A DNA stretch of 64,000 nt from Epinephelus fuscoguttatus (taxonomy: Eukaryota; Chordata; Actinopteri; Perciformes; Serranidae): NCBI RefSeq assembly GCF_011397635.1, contig NC_064753.1, positions 41,412,322-41,476,321 of the forward strand, in the 5' to 3' direction. Position numbers and translations under genes: made by a program. This document shows positions 11,725 to 23,261 of this stretch, piece after piece. The notes under the pieces are model-generated. The model did not search any database and was not told the DNA's origin. It was given only the letters and a program-made list of their open reading frames with translations. The stretch's first letter is position 1; each line of letters opens with the position of its first letter.

Positions 11725-14700
11725 ATGGAGGATCACTTGTTGAAGATCCCCATGATGTCGTCTGCTTCCCCCAGTGAGTCCTCGGGGAGCGGCGGGACAG
11801 ACGACAGCAGAGGAGGTAAGAGTTACACATGACCACCAGGAGAAACAGGTGTCCATGGAGCCTGAAAGAGGCAAACTTGACCTTTGATAAAATAAAAAAG
11901 TACACTTATGGAGGTTTTTAAAATACAACATTTTAAATTTTAATTTTTCTTTTTGAGATCCTCAGATTTGACTAAAGTTTTTGTGCCTTTTGTCTGTTTA
12001 AATATTCAATCATCTCTTTAATTTAACTTTCTTTAACACCACACAAGCATCAAGTAAAACTGAAAGATTATGAATATGCACAGAAATCCATTTTTAGTGT
12101 GAATTTCTTACATAAAGAACATACATCTTACATATACTTAATTAAAGTAGAATGAGGCCAAAATAAACATGTATTATGCAACTATCTGAGTTTATGTATA
12201 ATTAATGGGTTTATTTGGATTAATATCAGTATCCCTGCATCGTTTATGTTAGCTGTTAATCTGCCTCCAGCCATTTTATTGTTTTAATTTCAGAATCATC
12301 CACTAAATGAGATTTTCAGGCCTAAACAGCTGTTGCAGTAGACTGAGCTGACAGTACAGATGGCAGGCACATGTATGAAACAATACTAGAGCACATGAAT
12401 GGCACTAACCGACGGGCCCTGTGTGACTGTGTTTTGACTCACAGCCAAGAGTCCACCCCCGGGCAAAGCTCTGAGCCCGGCTCTGGTCTGCAAAGTGTGC
12501 GGAGACACCAGCAGCGGGAAGCACTACGGCATCTATGCCTGCAACGGCTGCAGCGGGTTCTTCAAACGCAGCGTGAGGAGGAGGCTCATTTACAGGCAAG
12601 AGAAAGCTTCAACTCTGGATAAAAACTGGGGTTCAGCATCTGATTTTGTCCTTTAATCTAACTTCAGATATCATGATTAAATATGTCCCCTACCCTATAT
12701 TAAAACAAGTTTTTACACGAGGTGCATTATGGGAGGTTAGCATCCTTCTCAGCACTTTATCTAAAACATTCTCATGGCCATGTTTTTTAAGAGCAAAACG
12801 TACAAATGTGTATTTTTTGTCACAGAAACAAAATATACTGAGACTGAAAATATACAGTTATTTCACTATAATATCACTGAGCATACAGTATTGATGTAAA
12901 TACACTTTTTAAAGTGGAGTTGAACATCAATAACTTTAATGAAAGCTTTGTTTAATGTCTTTGTATTTCAAAACCTGTGATTTATTTTGAGGTAAAAAAT
13001 GAGCTACACTACCTTAGACCACAACAAGTTTTTTAAATTTAGGTTAGAATAAAAGTGTTGGTCATGGCAAACAGGTGGCTTTTTATGTATGAATTTCAGA
13101 AAAATTCCACCATAAATTTGTGTTTTTTAATTGTCACATGCAGTTAGTTTTGAGTAGACTCTCCCTTTAACATTTTGGCTGTGGGTTAACAGGTGCCAGG
13201 CCGGTACAGGCATGTGTCCAGTGGACAAAGCTCATCGCAACCAGTGCCAGGCGTGTCGGCTGAAGAAGTGTTTGCAGGCGGGCATGAATAAGGACGGTAA
13301 GTTCCGTAGTTCTTTTATTTGTTCACCTTATAAAACAAGACAAAAAACAAATACAATAACAGAAGTAAATGCACAGGTGGGATAAAAAAAGGAACCCAGA
13401 GAAAATTGTCATTTAAGGCAACTGCTAACCACCAATTTATTTAACAGACATAAATATTTTTTTTATTTTATTATTTTATTTATTCTAATTATCTTATATA
13501 TTTTATTAGTTTTAATTTAATTTAAATTATTTAATTTATTTTATTATTTTTAATATAATTTAATTTTGATTTTTATCTTTAAAAAAAAAACAATTTCCAA
13601 ACAAGAAATATTACAGATTAAAAACAAAAACACACACAAAAAAAGAAAGATTGCATCAGATTGTTTTTAAAAATCAAAAATGAGACGTGACTGCAGATTC
13701 AATGTCACTGCACCTCTATGTCTAAATTGATAACTGGTTAACGCTATATTTGTGGAACTGCTTATATTAAAGGTCAACGATGATGTGATAAAAATGGATC
13801 TGGGGCCTATTAACAAAAAACAAATCCAAGAAAATGGAAGGAAATTGTTTAGAAATTGAAATACAAAAGTATCTACTGAGGTTTATTGATGTGAAATATG
13901 ATAAATAACTCCACAGTTTGAAATAATGGGGCAGTGTTTGCATTCCAGCTAGAGTTGGTGACCATTAAAACAATTTGGTCTTTTATTTTTAATAAAAAGG
14001 TGGAATAGAGACTAGTTTTATTTGTGCTTTTTCATACTATATTATGTTAAGTGAACTTAAAATGTAAAAAATACATCATATAATGTTAGAAACATTCACT
14101 GTTAGAGATTCAAATGTGACACTGTGAGGTCAAAATGAAAACTACAGATGTACCTCATCATTATTTCCCTCCTCTTCCTCCCTGCAGCAGTGCAGAACGA
14201 GCGACAGCCCCGCAGCACAGCTCAGGTCCGCCTGGACTCCATCGACGTGGACCCTGAGAAGGAGCACCTGGCCACCACACGGGAGCCCACCTCCTCTTCC
14301 TCCTCCTCCTCCTCCTCCTCTTCTTCCTCTTCCTCCTCCTCTGTCATCACGTGGCCCCACATCACCTCCTCCATGGCTATCACCTCCTCTGTCGCCCCCC
14401 AGCGCTGCATCAGTCCCCAGAACAACCACCGCTTCATGGCCAGCCTCATGACGGCCGAGACCTGCGCCAAGCTGGAGCCTGAGGACGGTGAGGAGGAGGA
14501 GGAGGAGGAGGAGGAGGAGGAGGAGGAGGGTTTGAGATTTAAGATCAGATTAGACAAAGGGGTTGCTTTAATTTGATTATAGCTGTGATTCAGAAACAGA
14601 AACAGTTTTTATATGGAATATCATTTCATATAAGAAGGCTAAAATTCATCAGTGTTAGCATGAAGTTGGAATTTCAACATGCCTACCATAAGAACAAATT

Positions 14701-17700
14701 AAAAGCCTAGGACATACTTGGATATAATGTGGCCTGTGGTCCGATGGCAGCCCTCAGAAACAATTCTTGTGGCCCCTGAACATGACATGAAATGCATTCA
14801 TTTAGTCCATTTCAATACTTTCACTTTCAATACCTTACATTTAATACACTATTCGACCATAACTTGAAACTGCGCCCCATTAACAAGCATCCGCCAGGTT
14901 AGAGATGACAACCTCTAGGAAGCTTCTGGTTACATGGCACATTGAAGCATATCAATGCTAACGCTGTAAGCTAATGTTAGCCATTGTGGTGGAGGACTCA
15001 GTCATCAAAATTTTGAGAGCCCCTGCTTTGTGGGTCTTAATCACTGAATTAATGCAGGTAATAGTTGTCATTGTGTTTTAGAGTGTCTGAAGAATCCCAT
15101 AAATCCATTCCAATCAATCGTACAATACAATGATAAAACAATAAATACAACCAAAATATGAAATAATATGCTGGTGACAACTTATGTAGCAAGCCAATAT
15201 TAGCATGCTAACAAGCTAACAGGCTAAAGCCAAAATGCTAACATAGATACATAAACCAGGTCCAGTTCTGCACAAGCTTAACCTCATCTTTTTTGTTTTC
15301 AGTTGACGAGAACATTGATGTCACGAGCAACGAGCCAGAGCGAGTGTCCTCAGAATACCACATGGCTCTGTACCCGTCCAGCTCTGAAAACGTGTATGAG
15401 ACCTCGGCGAGGCTGCTCTTCATGTCAGTGAAGTGGGCCAAGAACCTGCCTGTGTTTTCCAACCTGCCCTTCAGAGACCAGGTGAGATTCAACTTTGACA
15501 CAGTCTACATTTTTTTTTTATTTATTCATATTTTGTATTTTCTATGAAGTTACACAAAGCTATACAAAAAGAAACTTGAGAGAAGTTTTAATTTGGCACC
15601 TGTTTAGTTTCATTGTTCTTTGTTGTCTTTTGATGAAAACTATATTAGTCTAGTTCTACTCAACAAAAAATTAAAACGATTTGATAATTTATTTTAGAAA
15701 TTATATATTATCATTTATCAACCAGTTATGTGTCGGCAGGAATGGTCCTCCATATACCACATTTGTACCTACCTGACTAAACAGAAAATTTAAAAACAAA
15801 TCTATTTCCTTTACAGTTTTATCTTTATGCCTCTTGTCCGTGTCCCCCCAGGTGATCCTGCTGGAGGAGGCGTGGAGCGAGCTCTTCCTGCTCTGTGCCA
15901 TCCAGTGGTCTCTACCTCTGGACAGCTGCCCGCTCCTCTCTCTGCCAGACCTCTGCCCTGGCATGCAGGGAAAGACCAGCTACACCAGTCTGGACCTGCG
16001 CCTCCTGCAGGAGGTCTTCAGCCGTTTCAAGGCCCTCGCCGTCGATCCCACTGAGTTCGCCTGCCTCAAGGCCATCGTGCTCTTCAAGCCAGGTGAGGCT
16101 AACTGAAATCTGACAGGCTGGCAGATTGGCTTTAGGCTCCTCAGTATTTCAGTTTCCTCCTGACCTTTCCTCCAGCACCGTTGTTTATCAGAATTTCTGT
16201 TACATTTTGTATGTTCTATGAGCTTCTTTCTAGAAGATAATTTTGCTCTCAGGCTAATAAATCATTTTGACTTCTTTAGACATAAATAATTCAGCTGTAA
16301 ATATGAATGAGTGTAATCATGCACGGAGAGTGGCACCAGCTCATATTACCCAGCTACTTATTCAGTAATTTCTAAAAGTATTTGTCTGAATTTGTGTGAC
16401 TCATGTTGGTGTTTCCTCTCCTCCACAGAGACTCGTGGGTTAAAAGATCCAGAACAAGTGGAGAACCTGCAGGATCAGTCTCAGGTGATGCTGGGGCAGC
16501 ACATCCGATCACACTACCCCAGTCAACCAGCAAGGTGTGTTACCTGTCTTACAACATCAGCGCCTCATACTATATAAAAAAAATCACCTTTAAATACTTT
16601 TACACTGTTAAATCTTATTTATTTGTGGTCTTTTCTATGTTGCAAGCCAAGAGTTTATTTGTTGTTGGAAATGAACTTTTAGCTGAATAATCCATCTGCC
16701 TACTCTACTTGGTATTTAGGTTAAAGGTATACTATGCAGGATTGTTGGTTACTGTTCATGCTCACAAGTGAAAGTAAAAGCCAATCCCAGATTCACTCTC
16801 ATTTGATGTTTTGCCTGGAGATCTTTGTGTTTTCGATTGCCGTGTGTCTCCTGGATGCGTGCTGCTTACAGCCTGGCACCTGGTCGCTTCCTATTTTAAA
16901 AGCCTCCATCTCACCTGAGCGCTGTGGGGGTGCACGCCCATAAAAGTCTCAAACACAGACGATAAGCAGAAAATGTATAGTAGGTCACAAGTGATGATTA
17001 AGAGGGATTACTTCATATGAGTCTATACTTTTTTAAAAAATCATGCATAGTATAACTTTAATGATACTCATTTATTAGCAACCTTTAAAGAGGAGCCTCT
17101 TTTGTTAGATTCATTGTCTATTTTCTTTAACTGTTACAGTGAAAACTAGTTTTTGTGTTTCCTCTTCTACAAGAAATTTCTCACTTTATTATTTTTTTTG
17201 AAGGTCTCACTTTTTAATATGTGAGTTATTTAGTGGATTAATAAGAAAGCTCCACTGAGCAACATTTAGAATCAGACATCAGAACTGTGGGCTTGAATCA
17301 GATTTATGTCACAAAAATCAGGATTTGACCTCACTAACTAGAGTGGAGACTCGAAATTAAGTGGACCAATAGTAATTACTCAACTTTGTGGAAGGCAAGC
17401 CTCACGTTGCCTCACTGTAGCTTTGATAAAGAATAGACTTGTTTGTTTGAATTTATTAGTCTCAAGTATTCTGAAAACAGCATTAAAAAATGTTTAAATT
17501 TTAAATGTTCAAATGTCATTTTAAAGGTCAGCATTAAGACCTGACGTTGACTTGTAACTTGCTTATTAAGACTTGTGTCTGAGGTTGCTCTCGGATGCAG
17601 AAGTTGATTACATTTTCATTTCTTGTCTTTATTCAGGTTTGGAAAGCTGCTTCTTCTTCTCCCCTCTCTGCGTTTTGTGAACTCGGAGCGGATAGAGCTG

Positions 17701-17769
17701 CTGTTCTTCCACAGGACCATCGGAAACACTCCCATGGAGAAACTGTTGTGTGACATGTTCAAAAACTAA
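11725..17769 (+). CDS. nr2e3: Photoreceptor-specific nuclear receptor NR2E3 (8 coding exons, 434 aa)
   Basis: Coding exons: 11725-11815, 12445-12595, 13193-13296, 14188-14487, 15303-15481, 15852-16092, 16429-16534 and 17637-17769. The joins sum to 1305 nt in one open frame. The zinc-finger DNA-binding domain spans about residues 46-118, with C46, C49, C63, C66 and then C82, C89, C99, C102. The P-box CNGCSG is typical of this receptor. The ligand-binding domain is in exons 5-8 ([29 protein letters not shown]) and ends with [17 protein letters not shown]. Human NR2E3 is about 410 aa; the extra length is mainly a 17-Ser run in exon 4. In vertebrates it acts in the nucleus to set rod identity and repress cone genes. 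Intron 2 is GC-AG; the others are GT-AG. The in-frame ATG at 11464 gives unconserved sequence, so 11725 was preferred. A possible poly(A) signal is ATTAAA at 17944-17949. Confidence 0.96.
12596..13192 (+). other. nr2e3: nr2e3 intron 2, GC-AG type
   Basis: Exon 2 ends CTCATTTACAG followed by GCAAGA; exon 3 begins after TTAACAG with GTGCCAGG. Only this join restores the conserved IYR-CQ junction of the DNA-binding domain. The donor is therefore GC, with the strong CAG|GCAAG context typical of GC-AG introns. Confidence 0.85.
13435..13600. repeat. AT-rich low-complexity tract in nr2e3 intron 3
   Basis: About 165 bp composed almost entirely of A and T (ttatttta/taatttaatt units). No function can be read from it. 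Confidence 0.8.
14292..14342 (+). repeat. (TCC/TCT)n coding tract, 17-serine run in NR2E3
   Basis: Seventeen consecutive serine codons (TCC or TCT) in the hinge region encoded by exon 4. Length polymorphism is likely. Confidence 0.93.
14488..14528 (+). repeat. (GGA)n tract fused to the intron 4 donor of nr2e3
   Basis: The donor GACG|GTGAGG runs straight into about 13 GAG/GGA units. Reading through would give a poly-Glu tail, but exon 5 continues the conserved [13 protein letters not shown] motif, so this tract is intronic. Confidence 0.88.
16725..17057. mobile_element. TTAA-flanked MITE in nr2e3 intron 7
   Basis: TTAA occurs at 16721-16724 and 17058-17061. The ends AGGTATACTATGCAGGATT and AATCATGCATAGTATAACT are inverted with two mismatches. 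TTAA duplication points to piggyBac or Kolobok mobilisation. The element is 333 bp with no coding content. Confidence 0.85.
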
Positions 17770-18009
17770 AACCATTACCCATAAACCTGTGCAGTCACCT
17801 ATGACCTCCAGGTGTGGAGGGGTGATGTTCGACAGATACTTGCTTTGTATTTCTGTATACATATCAGAGATTCTGCGTGCTGTTATTTTTTTAAAGGCCA
17901 CTTTATTGTTTGTTTGTTGTTTCCACATCAGGTCATTCTGAGAATTAAAATGCAATCCAGTTCTTATCATCATGCTCGCTGTCTGTATCATACTTAGACT
18001 TTGATTTAT

Positions 18010-18425
18010 GTCTGAAGTGACTCATTATCACATCTCATCCTCTAGTGTTTCATTATTTCTGTGTTTTTTGTGACATTTACCATCAGACCTTTATTTGTTT
18101 GGTGATAGATGGGCTGTATATCCATGCTGTCATACTGTGACTGTTACATTCATGTTGTCATGCCTCCATAAAGTTAAAAAACAAAAACTTGACAGTGGTT
18201 TTTGATTCTGTTTTTACCACTTCACACACTTCACTTCACTTCTTAGCCTTTAGATTTTCACTTATAAAAGGAAAAAGTTCCTTGTATGTGACGTAAAGAT
18301 ACAACATTAGAAAAAAGAAAATATCTATATATTATTATATTGTATCAGCTGCAGGATGGAGGTGTTTATTGAAACCTGAACCCTCCGTGACACAGAATCA
18401 ATCAAGCAGCGCCCTCTTCTGTCTA
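18010..18425. other. nr2e3 3' flank
   Basis: Possible 3'UTR continuation (a second weak signal, CATAAAG, near 18166) followed by unremarkable A/T-rich sequence. Confidence 0.35.
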
Positions 18426-18428
18426 GTT

Positions 18429-18495
<67 letters not shown>
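18429..18495. repeat. (CA)n microsatellite
   Basis: An uninterrupted run of about 33 CA units downstream of nr2e3; it should be highly variable between individuals. Confidence 0.97.
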
Positions 18496-18499
<4 letters not shown>

Positions 18500-19250
18500 A
18501 TAACCCTTAAGCATAAAATGTAGATGGGAGTTGAGTTACAGAAGATGCACTGTTAAACAATCTGTCCGGTTTGCAGAGGACCAATTTCTCCTCATGCTCA
18601 TATATTCAATTACTGTGAGGGACAGACATGTTGAGTTTAAGGGCCTGTTAAGGGTTTTTCTTGGATACAAACAAGAGTCCTTTCTTTGGTAATAAACCTG
18701 TGTGGGGAGGCTCTGAGGTCATCTTGTTAAGAGATAGAGGGTTTAAATAAGTAACGGCACTGATGTTTTGTTTCCACAGACATGCTGTCATTTTAAATTC
18801 ATGAATAATTTATATAAATAATAGTTGCTGGTCTGAAAATTTGGAAACAAGTGTCAGGCAGAAAACAGCATCGTTATTGAGTGTAACCAAGAATGTTGAG
18901 ATTGACGTCTTTGGAAACGACGTTTACCAGCTGTGACAACATACTATGACTGGTGTTATGGTCACCTTATGAGTCTGTGTGTGTTTGTAACATCATGGTA
19001 CATGTGGTCCTGGTGACACCTATTGAAGCTGGAACAACCACAGAAGCTGTTTTGAGAACTTTGGCGCGTGTTTATTCGTCTGTCTGTCTGTGGATAGATT
19101 TTGTCAACAAAATAGCGTTGCAAATGTGCAAGATGCAGTCATGAAACATTACAGGTGTGTGGCTGAGATTACAATAAATGCAGAGGTTGAAGATGGTGTG
19201 GCCGAGCAAGAAGGGTTGGAAGTAGGGGGTAGGAAATAGGGAAGGGGCCA
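18500..19250. other. Gene-free stretch
   Basis: Unique-looking intergenic sequence before the L2 LINE; no exon or TE end is recognised. Confidence 0.4.
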
Positions 19251-19257
19251 CTGACAG

Positions 19258-20030
19258 GCCAAGAATCTGGGTGTCATGCTTGATAGCTCACTGTCTTTCC
19301 ACTCACACATCAATAACATCACCCGGTCTGCATATTTCCACCTACAAAACATTAACCGTCTCCGCCCCTCCCTCACCCCTCACACCACTGCTATCCTGGT
19401 CCACAGCCTTGTCACCTCCCGCATTGATTATTGTAACTCACTCCTCCTTGGTGCCCCTCACAAATCCCTCCATAAGCTTCAACTGGTCCAAAACTCTGCA
19501 GCCCGCATTATTACCAGAACCCCCTCCTTTCACCACATCACCCCTGTCCTCCAGCAGCTTCGCTGGCTTCCAGTCAAATTCAGAATCCATTACAAAATCC
19601 TTCTGTATACTCTCAAGGCCATTCACAACCTCGCCCCCCCCTACCTGTCTGATCTCCTCCACATCGCCACCCCCTCTTGCTCCCTCAGGTCGTCCTCCTC
19701 CCTCCACCTCTCTGTGCCCCCCGCCCAGCTCAGCACCATGGGGAGCAGAGCTTTCAGTCGCTCTGCTCCCAAACTCTGGAACTCTCTCCCCCCGGACCTC
19801 AGAAACATGGACTCTCTACCCCATTTCAAATCACAACTCAAAACCCATCTGTTCCAAATTGCATATTCCCTTTAATTGCCCACATCCATTTTTACTTTGT
19901 GTCACTCTTGTCTGTTGTTTTTATGTATTTTAATTGTGATTTAATTGTGTTTTTTATGCTCTGTAAGTGTCCTTGAGTGTTGAGAAAGGCGCTTTTGAAA
20001 TAAAATGTAAAAAAAATAAAATAAAAAGGA
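19258..20030 (+). mobile_element. L2-clade LINE, 3' end of reverse-transcriptase ORF plus tail
   Basis: The frame reads [18 protein letters not shown], then [44 protein letters not shown] and WNSLPPDLR, ending with a stop after FQIAYSL at 19875. This is the familiar C-terminal part of fish L2/Maui-type reverse transcriptases. A GAAATAAAATGTA-type 3' end and A-rich tail follow at about 20000-20030. It is 5' truncated, as most LINE copies are, but the surviving about 200 codons are open, suggesting moderate age. The catalytic domain is missing. Confidence 0.9.
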
Positions 20031-20166
20031 TTTGATCAATTTGAGTCCAGAAGCGCTGCATAATTAAATCATTTTATCCCCATTAAATTCTGAGAAACTA
20101 AAACAATTATAACATTTTAAAAATAAAAAAGGTCCTACACAGCAGTAAGGTGTGTTGTGCTGTGCT

Positions 20167-20495
20167 AGCCAACATTTGTATGTGGGGCCCATGTGGGTCA
20201 TAAATGGACGTGAAAATGTGCCCTATGTGGGATTGTCCACAGGTTCCACATTGGCCCCATGCCAGTTGCCCTCAGGTTTACCCAAGTGGACCCCAGACAA
20301 GATGCCCATTTTGGGCCAGTACTGACTTGGTACCCAGGTAGCTGTAGCATAACCTATCTGGGGCCCACTTGATTAAACCCAACCATGTGGGAAACTGGAA
20401 TGGGGCCATTATGGAACATTATGGACAATCCCATATAGGATCCATGTTTTTAGCCGATTAACTACCTACATGGGCCCCACGTACAAATGTTGGCT
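20167..20495. mobile_element. Foldback MITE-like element, long hairpin
   Basis: The arms 20167-20194 and 20468-20495 are inverted copies differing at one of 28 positions (agccaacatttgtatgtggg against cccacgtacaaatgttggct). Pairing continues inward: tatgtgggattgtcc near 20224 faces ggacaatcccatata near 20423, and ggccccat near 20253 faces atggggcc near 20400. Nearly the whole 329 bp can fold into one stem. No coding potential. Confidence 0.85.
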
Positions 20496-20689
20496 GGGGT
20501 GATTCTGTGGTAGAGTTACCAAGATGTGTGACATCAGTGTTTTTACCTACAGTCCCAAACAGAAGAAAAAAAGGTTTAGTTTGGAGGATTTGTAATGTGA
20601 GCAAGTAAAACATAGCCGGTATAATGTTTACCAACTACACCATCTTAGTTACATCATCTTATGTTAGCAAATGTTAGCAAACCAGCATT

Positions 20690-20930
20690 AATTAATTACT
20701 TATACTAATGTACAGCTGAGGCTGATGGTGATGTCATTAGTTAAAGTATTGAATTAATACTTAATACTTTAAAACAACTGACCTGCTGGTGGTGCTACAG
20801 AAAAAGTTGGAGTATTATTGAAGTCATAAGGATTTATTGTCTGGAAACCATAAATGTGTATCAAATGTCATAGCAGTCCATCCATAGTTAGATAATCAAG
20901 TCTTGACCAAAGAAGTGGACTGACCAGCAA
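20690..20930. repeat. Dispersed fish repeat (ggtggtgctacagaaaaagt type)
   Basis: It has the recurring phrases of a common fish repeat: gatggtgatgtcattagtt, ctggtggtgctacagaaaaag, caaatgtcatagcagtccatcc and ccaaagaagtggactgacc. A related copy is at 35590-35720. Confidence 0.65.
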
Positions 20931-21416
20931 TTATTTAACCATGCTGTGTTTTGAAAACTGTGTCGTTAGCTGTAGCCGTCTCTGACGCTTGGAACTCTAA
21001 TATGTTCAGTGTGCAATGGAGTAACAAGAATCCATCTTCTTTTTGGATTAAAATGTTCCTCCAACCACCTAAAACTGGCCAAAATCTCTGGTGATTTAAT
21101 TTTCCCTTTTTAAGAAACTTAATGTCATGTCCTGATTGTATCATTTTTGTTAGAGGGCGCAATCATAGACAGACTCACAGAGACAGGCTCAGAACGAACA
21201 AGGAAATGGCGACACGTCACACCAGATTTAAGGTCATTTTTAGGAGTCATAATTTTTCTTGCTTAATATCAAGATAGATATCTTATTGTGGTATTTTTAA
21301 TTCTCTTATTATTGAATTGTGAGTTTTTGGTTACATCCCTAACTAGCATGGCTAAAAAATGCTGTCGAAGAAGAGGCAAAAAGGTGACATTACATTAAAA
21401 AAAGCATCATAAAGGA

Positions 21417-21447
21417 CTGTCTGTCTGTCTGTCTGTCTGTCTGTCTC
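21417..21447. repeat. (TGTC)n microsatellite
   Basis: About seven and a half tetranucleotide units. Confidence 0.9.
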
Positions 21448-22764
21448 CAAAACAGGAAGTACACGCTCTTCTTCCAGAGTAAATAGAGCAAATCTTTTAG
21501 TTTCTGGTAATGAAAGACAGATTAAAAACATCTCCATTCCTCTAGCTCTTCATGGTCTCATTTCTTTGCTTGTTTCTACCACAGTTTACAGTCATTAATG
21601 TGACACTTTGATCCACATATTTTTAGACAACTGTATAGTGACAGTATTACAGTATCACCAAAATAAAGTGTTCTCCACTTTGAAATGAGATCTGAAAGCA
21701 GACGGGTGTAGTTAAAGCGAGTGTTGCTGCACCACAACTGAATGTCAGTCTGATAACAGACGTCAGTCAGTGTTACTTCACCTTCTAATTCAAACGCATG
21801 ACAAACATGAGAGGAGCAGAGCTGGACGCAGGAGGTGGACACATCAAATGCTTTTTTTAAGTCTCACGCTGCAAGGGAAATTGTAAAAGATGACTCCAGG
21901 CAGGAGGAGTGAATTCACAGCTTCGGTTCTAGTGCAGCCATTTATTATTATGGGAGCTTTAAGAGCATCTAACACATGTGTGTTGACATGATTGGCTGCC
22001 TTTTGTGTTGAAATAGCAGCGGTTGAGCGTTGTGTGCGAGGCCCTTAGTCAGAAAATCCTGCTGATCAGATCAGCTGGCTCTCTGCGGCGTCTGTCATAT
22101 GAGCCAGCTCACACATCCAGATTAAGAAACTTTGAACTCTCAAAGGGGATCCATTTGATTTCACAGCAAAGTGGCTGAAAATTTACCTTTAAATTTTCTT
22201 TATGACACATATAACGAACAGTAGAAGGTTTACCGGAGTCCATCTTTATGCTCCAATTTGTTAGAGTTAAACGTCTGTGATCTGATCAGTAAATCTGCTT
22301 TAATTCATTTCTTCCTTTCATGTCATAAAAATAAAACACAGGTTCAGAGTGATCCTGAGCTGACGTCCTGCCTCACGTGTAAAACAATCCACATTCTCAT
22401 TTTGGCCTTTCCTAAGCTCTTTGCACACAAAGGTTGCCCCTGTTTAAATGAGAGATTTTCATCTTATTATAAGATTAGTCTCTTAAGTAACAGGCAGAGG
22501 GAGGCAAACAGGTTACCTGCACGTTGCAGCGCAAAAATTGACATTACCTAATCTCAACAAGGAATCTCACAGAGAGCTTTTATTTTAATACACCAAACAT
22601 GGGACATTAAAATGTATCAGACACCATAATATTAATTACATGAGGCAGAACATGGTGTGTGAAGGGTTGTGTTTAACTTCAGAGGAAAATGTACAAAATA
22701 GGCATAGTGTGGGAGTGAGAAAGGTCAGAGGGAAGCACAAACAAAACTTTCTTTGGTGACTCCC

Positions 22765-22895
22765 AACCTCCAAAACCCTGGCTCTAGATAGGGCCATTCA
22801 TGCTTTGTGCTGACCACCATAGTTCCCCTACATGCTTGACACACAAAAAAAGTTTCAGTTTTGCAACCTTAATGTTAGATGTCACTAAATCCTAC
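22765..22895 (-). repeat. Reverse copy of the 2636-3165 repeat family
   Basis: ctctagatagggccattcat and ttagatgtcactaaatcctac are the reverse complements of atggccctatctaga-type and ggatttagtggcatctaa-type phrases seen at 33025-33180. Confidence 0.6.
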
Positions 22896-22994
22896 ACAGC
22901 TAACCTTAAAATTAATTATCTTGAAGTTGAATGATGAAGCCAAGTTTAGAAGTATCATATTAAATAGAATCAATATCACATCAAGGAGCACCAG

Positions 22995-23010
22995 AGGTCA
23001 CTTTAGGTCA
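22995..23010 (+). promoter_or_regulatory. DR4 nuclear-receptor half-site pair upstream of stra6
   Basis: Two perfect AGGTCA half-sites in direct orientation are separated by CTTT (spacing 4), ending 251 bp before the stra6 ATG. DR4 is classically bound by TR, LXR and related receptors with RXR; RAR-RXR prefers DR5 and DR2. The match is exact; the function is inferred. Confidence 0.55.
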
Positions 23011-23089
23011 GTTTCTTCCTCCACTTCTTCTCTCATTCTCTGTAATGTTGAACCTCTCTCTCTCCTCGTACTCCCCTCTGGGCAGTCGT

Positions 23090-23095
23090 TAATCC
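23090..23095 (+). promoter_or_regulatory. OTX/CRX-like TAATCC motif upstream of stra6
   Basis: TTAATCCC lies about 170 bp before the stra6 ATG. STRA6 is expressed in retinal pigment epithelium, where OTX2 is active, but this short motif alone is weak evidence. Confidence 0.25.
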
Positions 23096-23261
23096 CGGTA
23101 ATACTGGAATGTGTCTGGGCGTTTGGGCCAAACTGTCCCGACACGTCACTGCACCAGCAGGTCACTGAGCGAGGTTACTTGACCAGAGGAAGAGGATCCG
23201 TGAGTCCTCTGGATCTTTAATCATCCTGCTTCATCCTGTTTGACTCAACTGATCAGCTGCG

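Larger units (their letters stand above)
20500..22760. other. Mostly gene-free region upstream of stra6
   Basis: It contains the dispersed repeat at 20690-20930 and a short (TGTC)n run at 21417-21447. I see no exon. Confidence 0.45.

Noticed and set aside
14142..14557. Antisense frames across nr2e3 exon 4 rich in Gly/Arg, Glu or Ser
   Set aside because: They are shadows of the TCC and GGA repeats with no independent support.
14148..14576. nr2e3 exon 4 read as ending in a poly-glutamate tail
   Set aside because: The Glu run is intronic: the donor GACG|GTGAGG precedes it, and exon 5 restores the conserved [13 protein letters not shown] motif.
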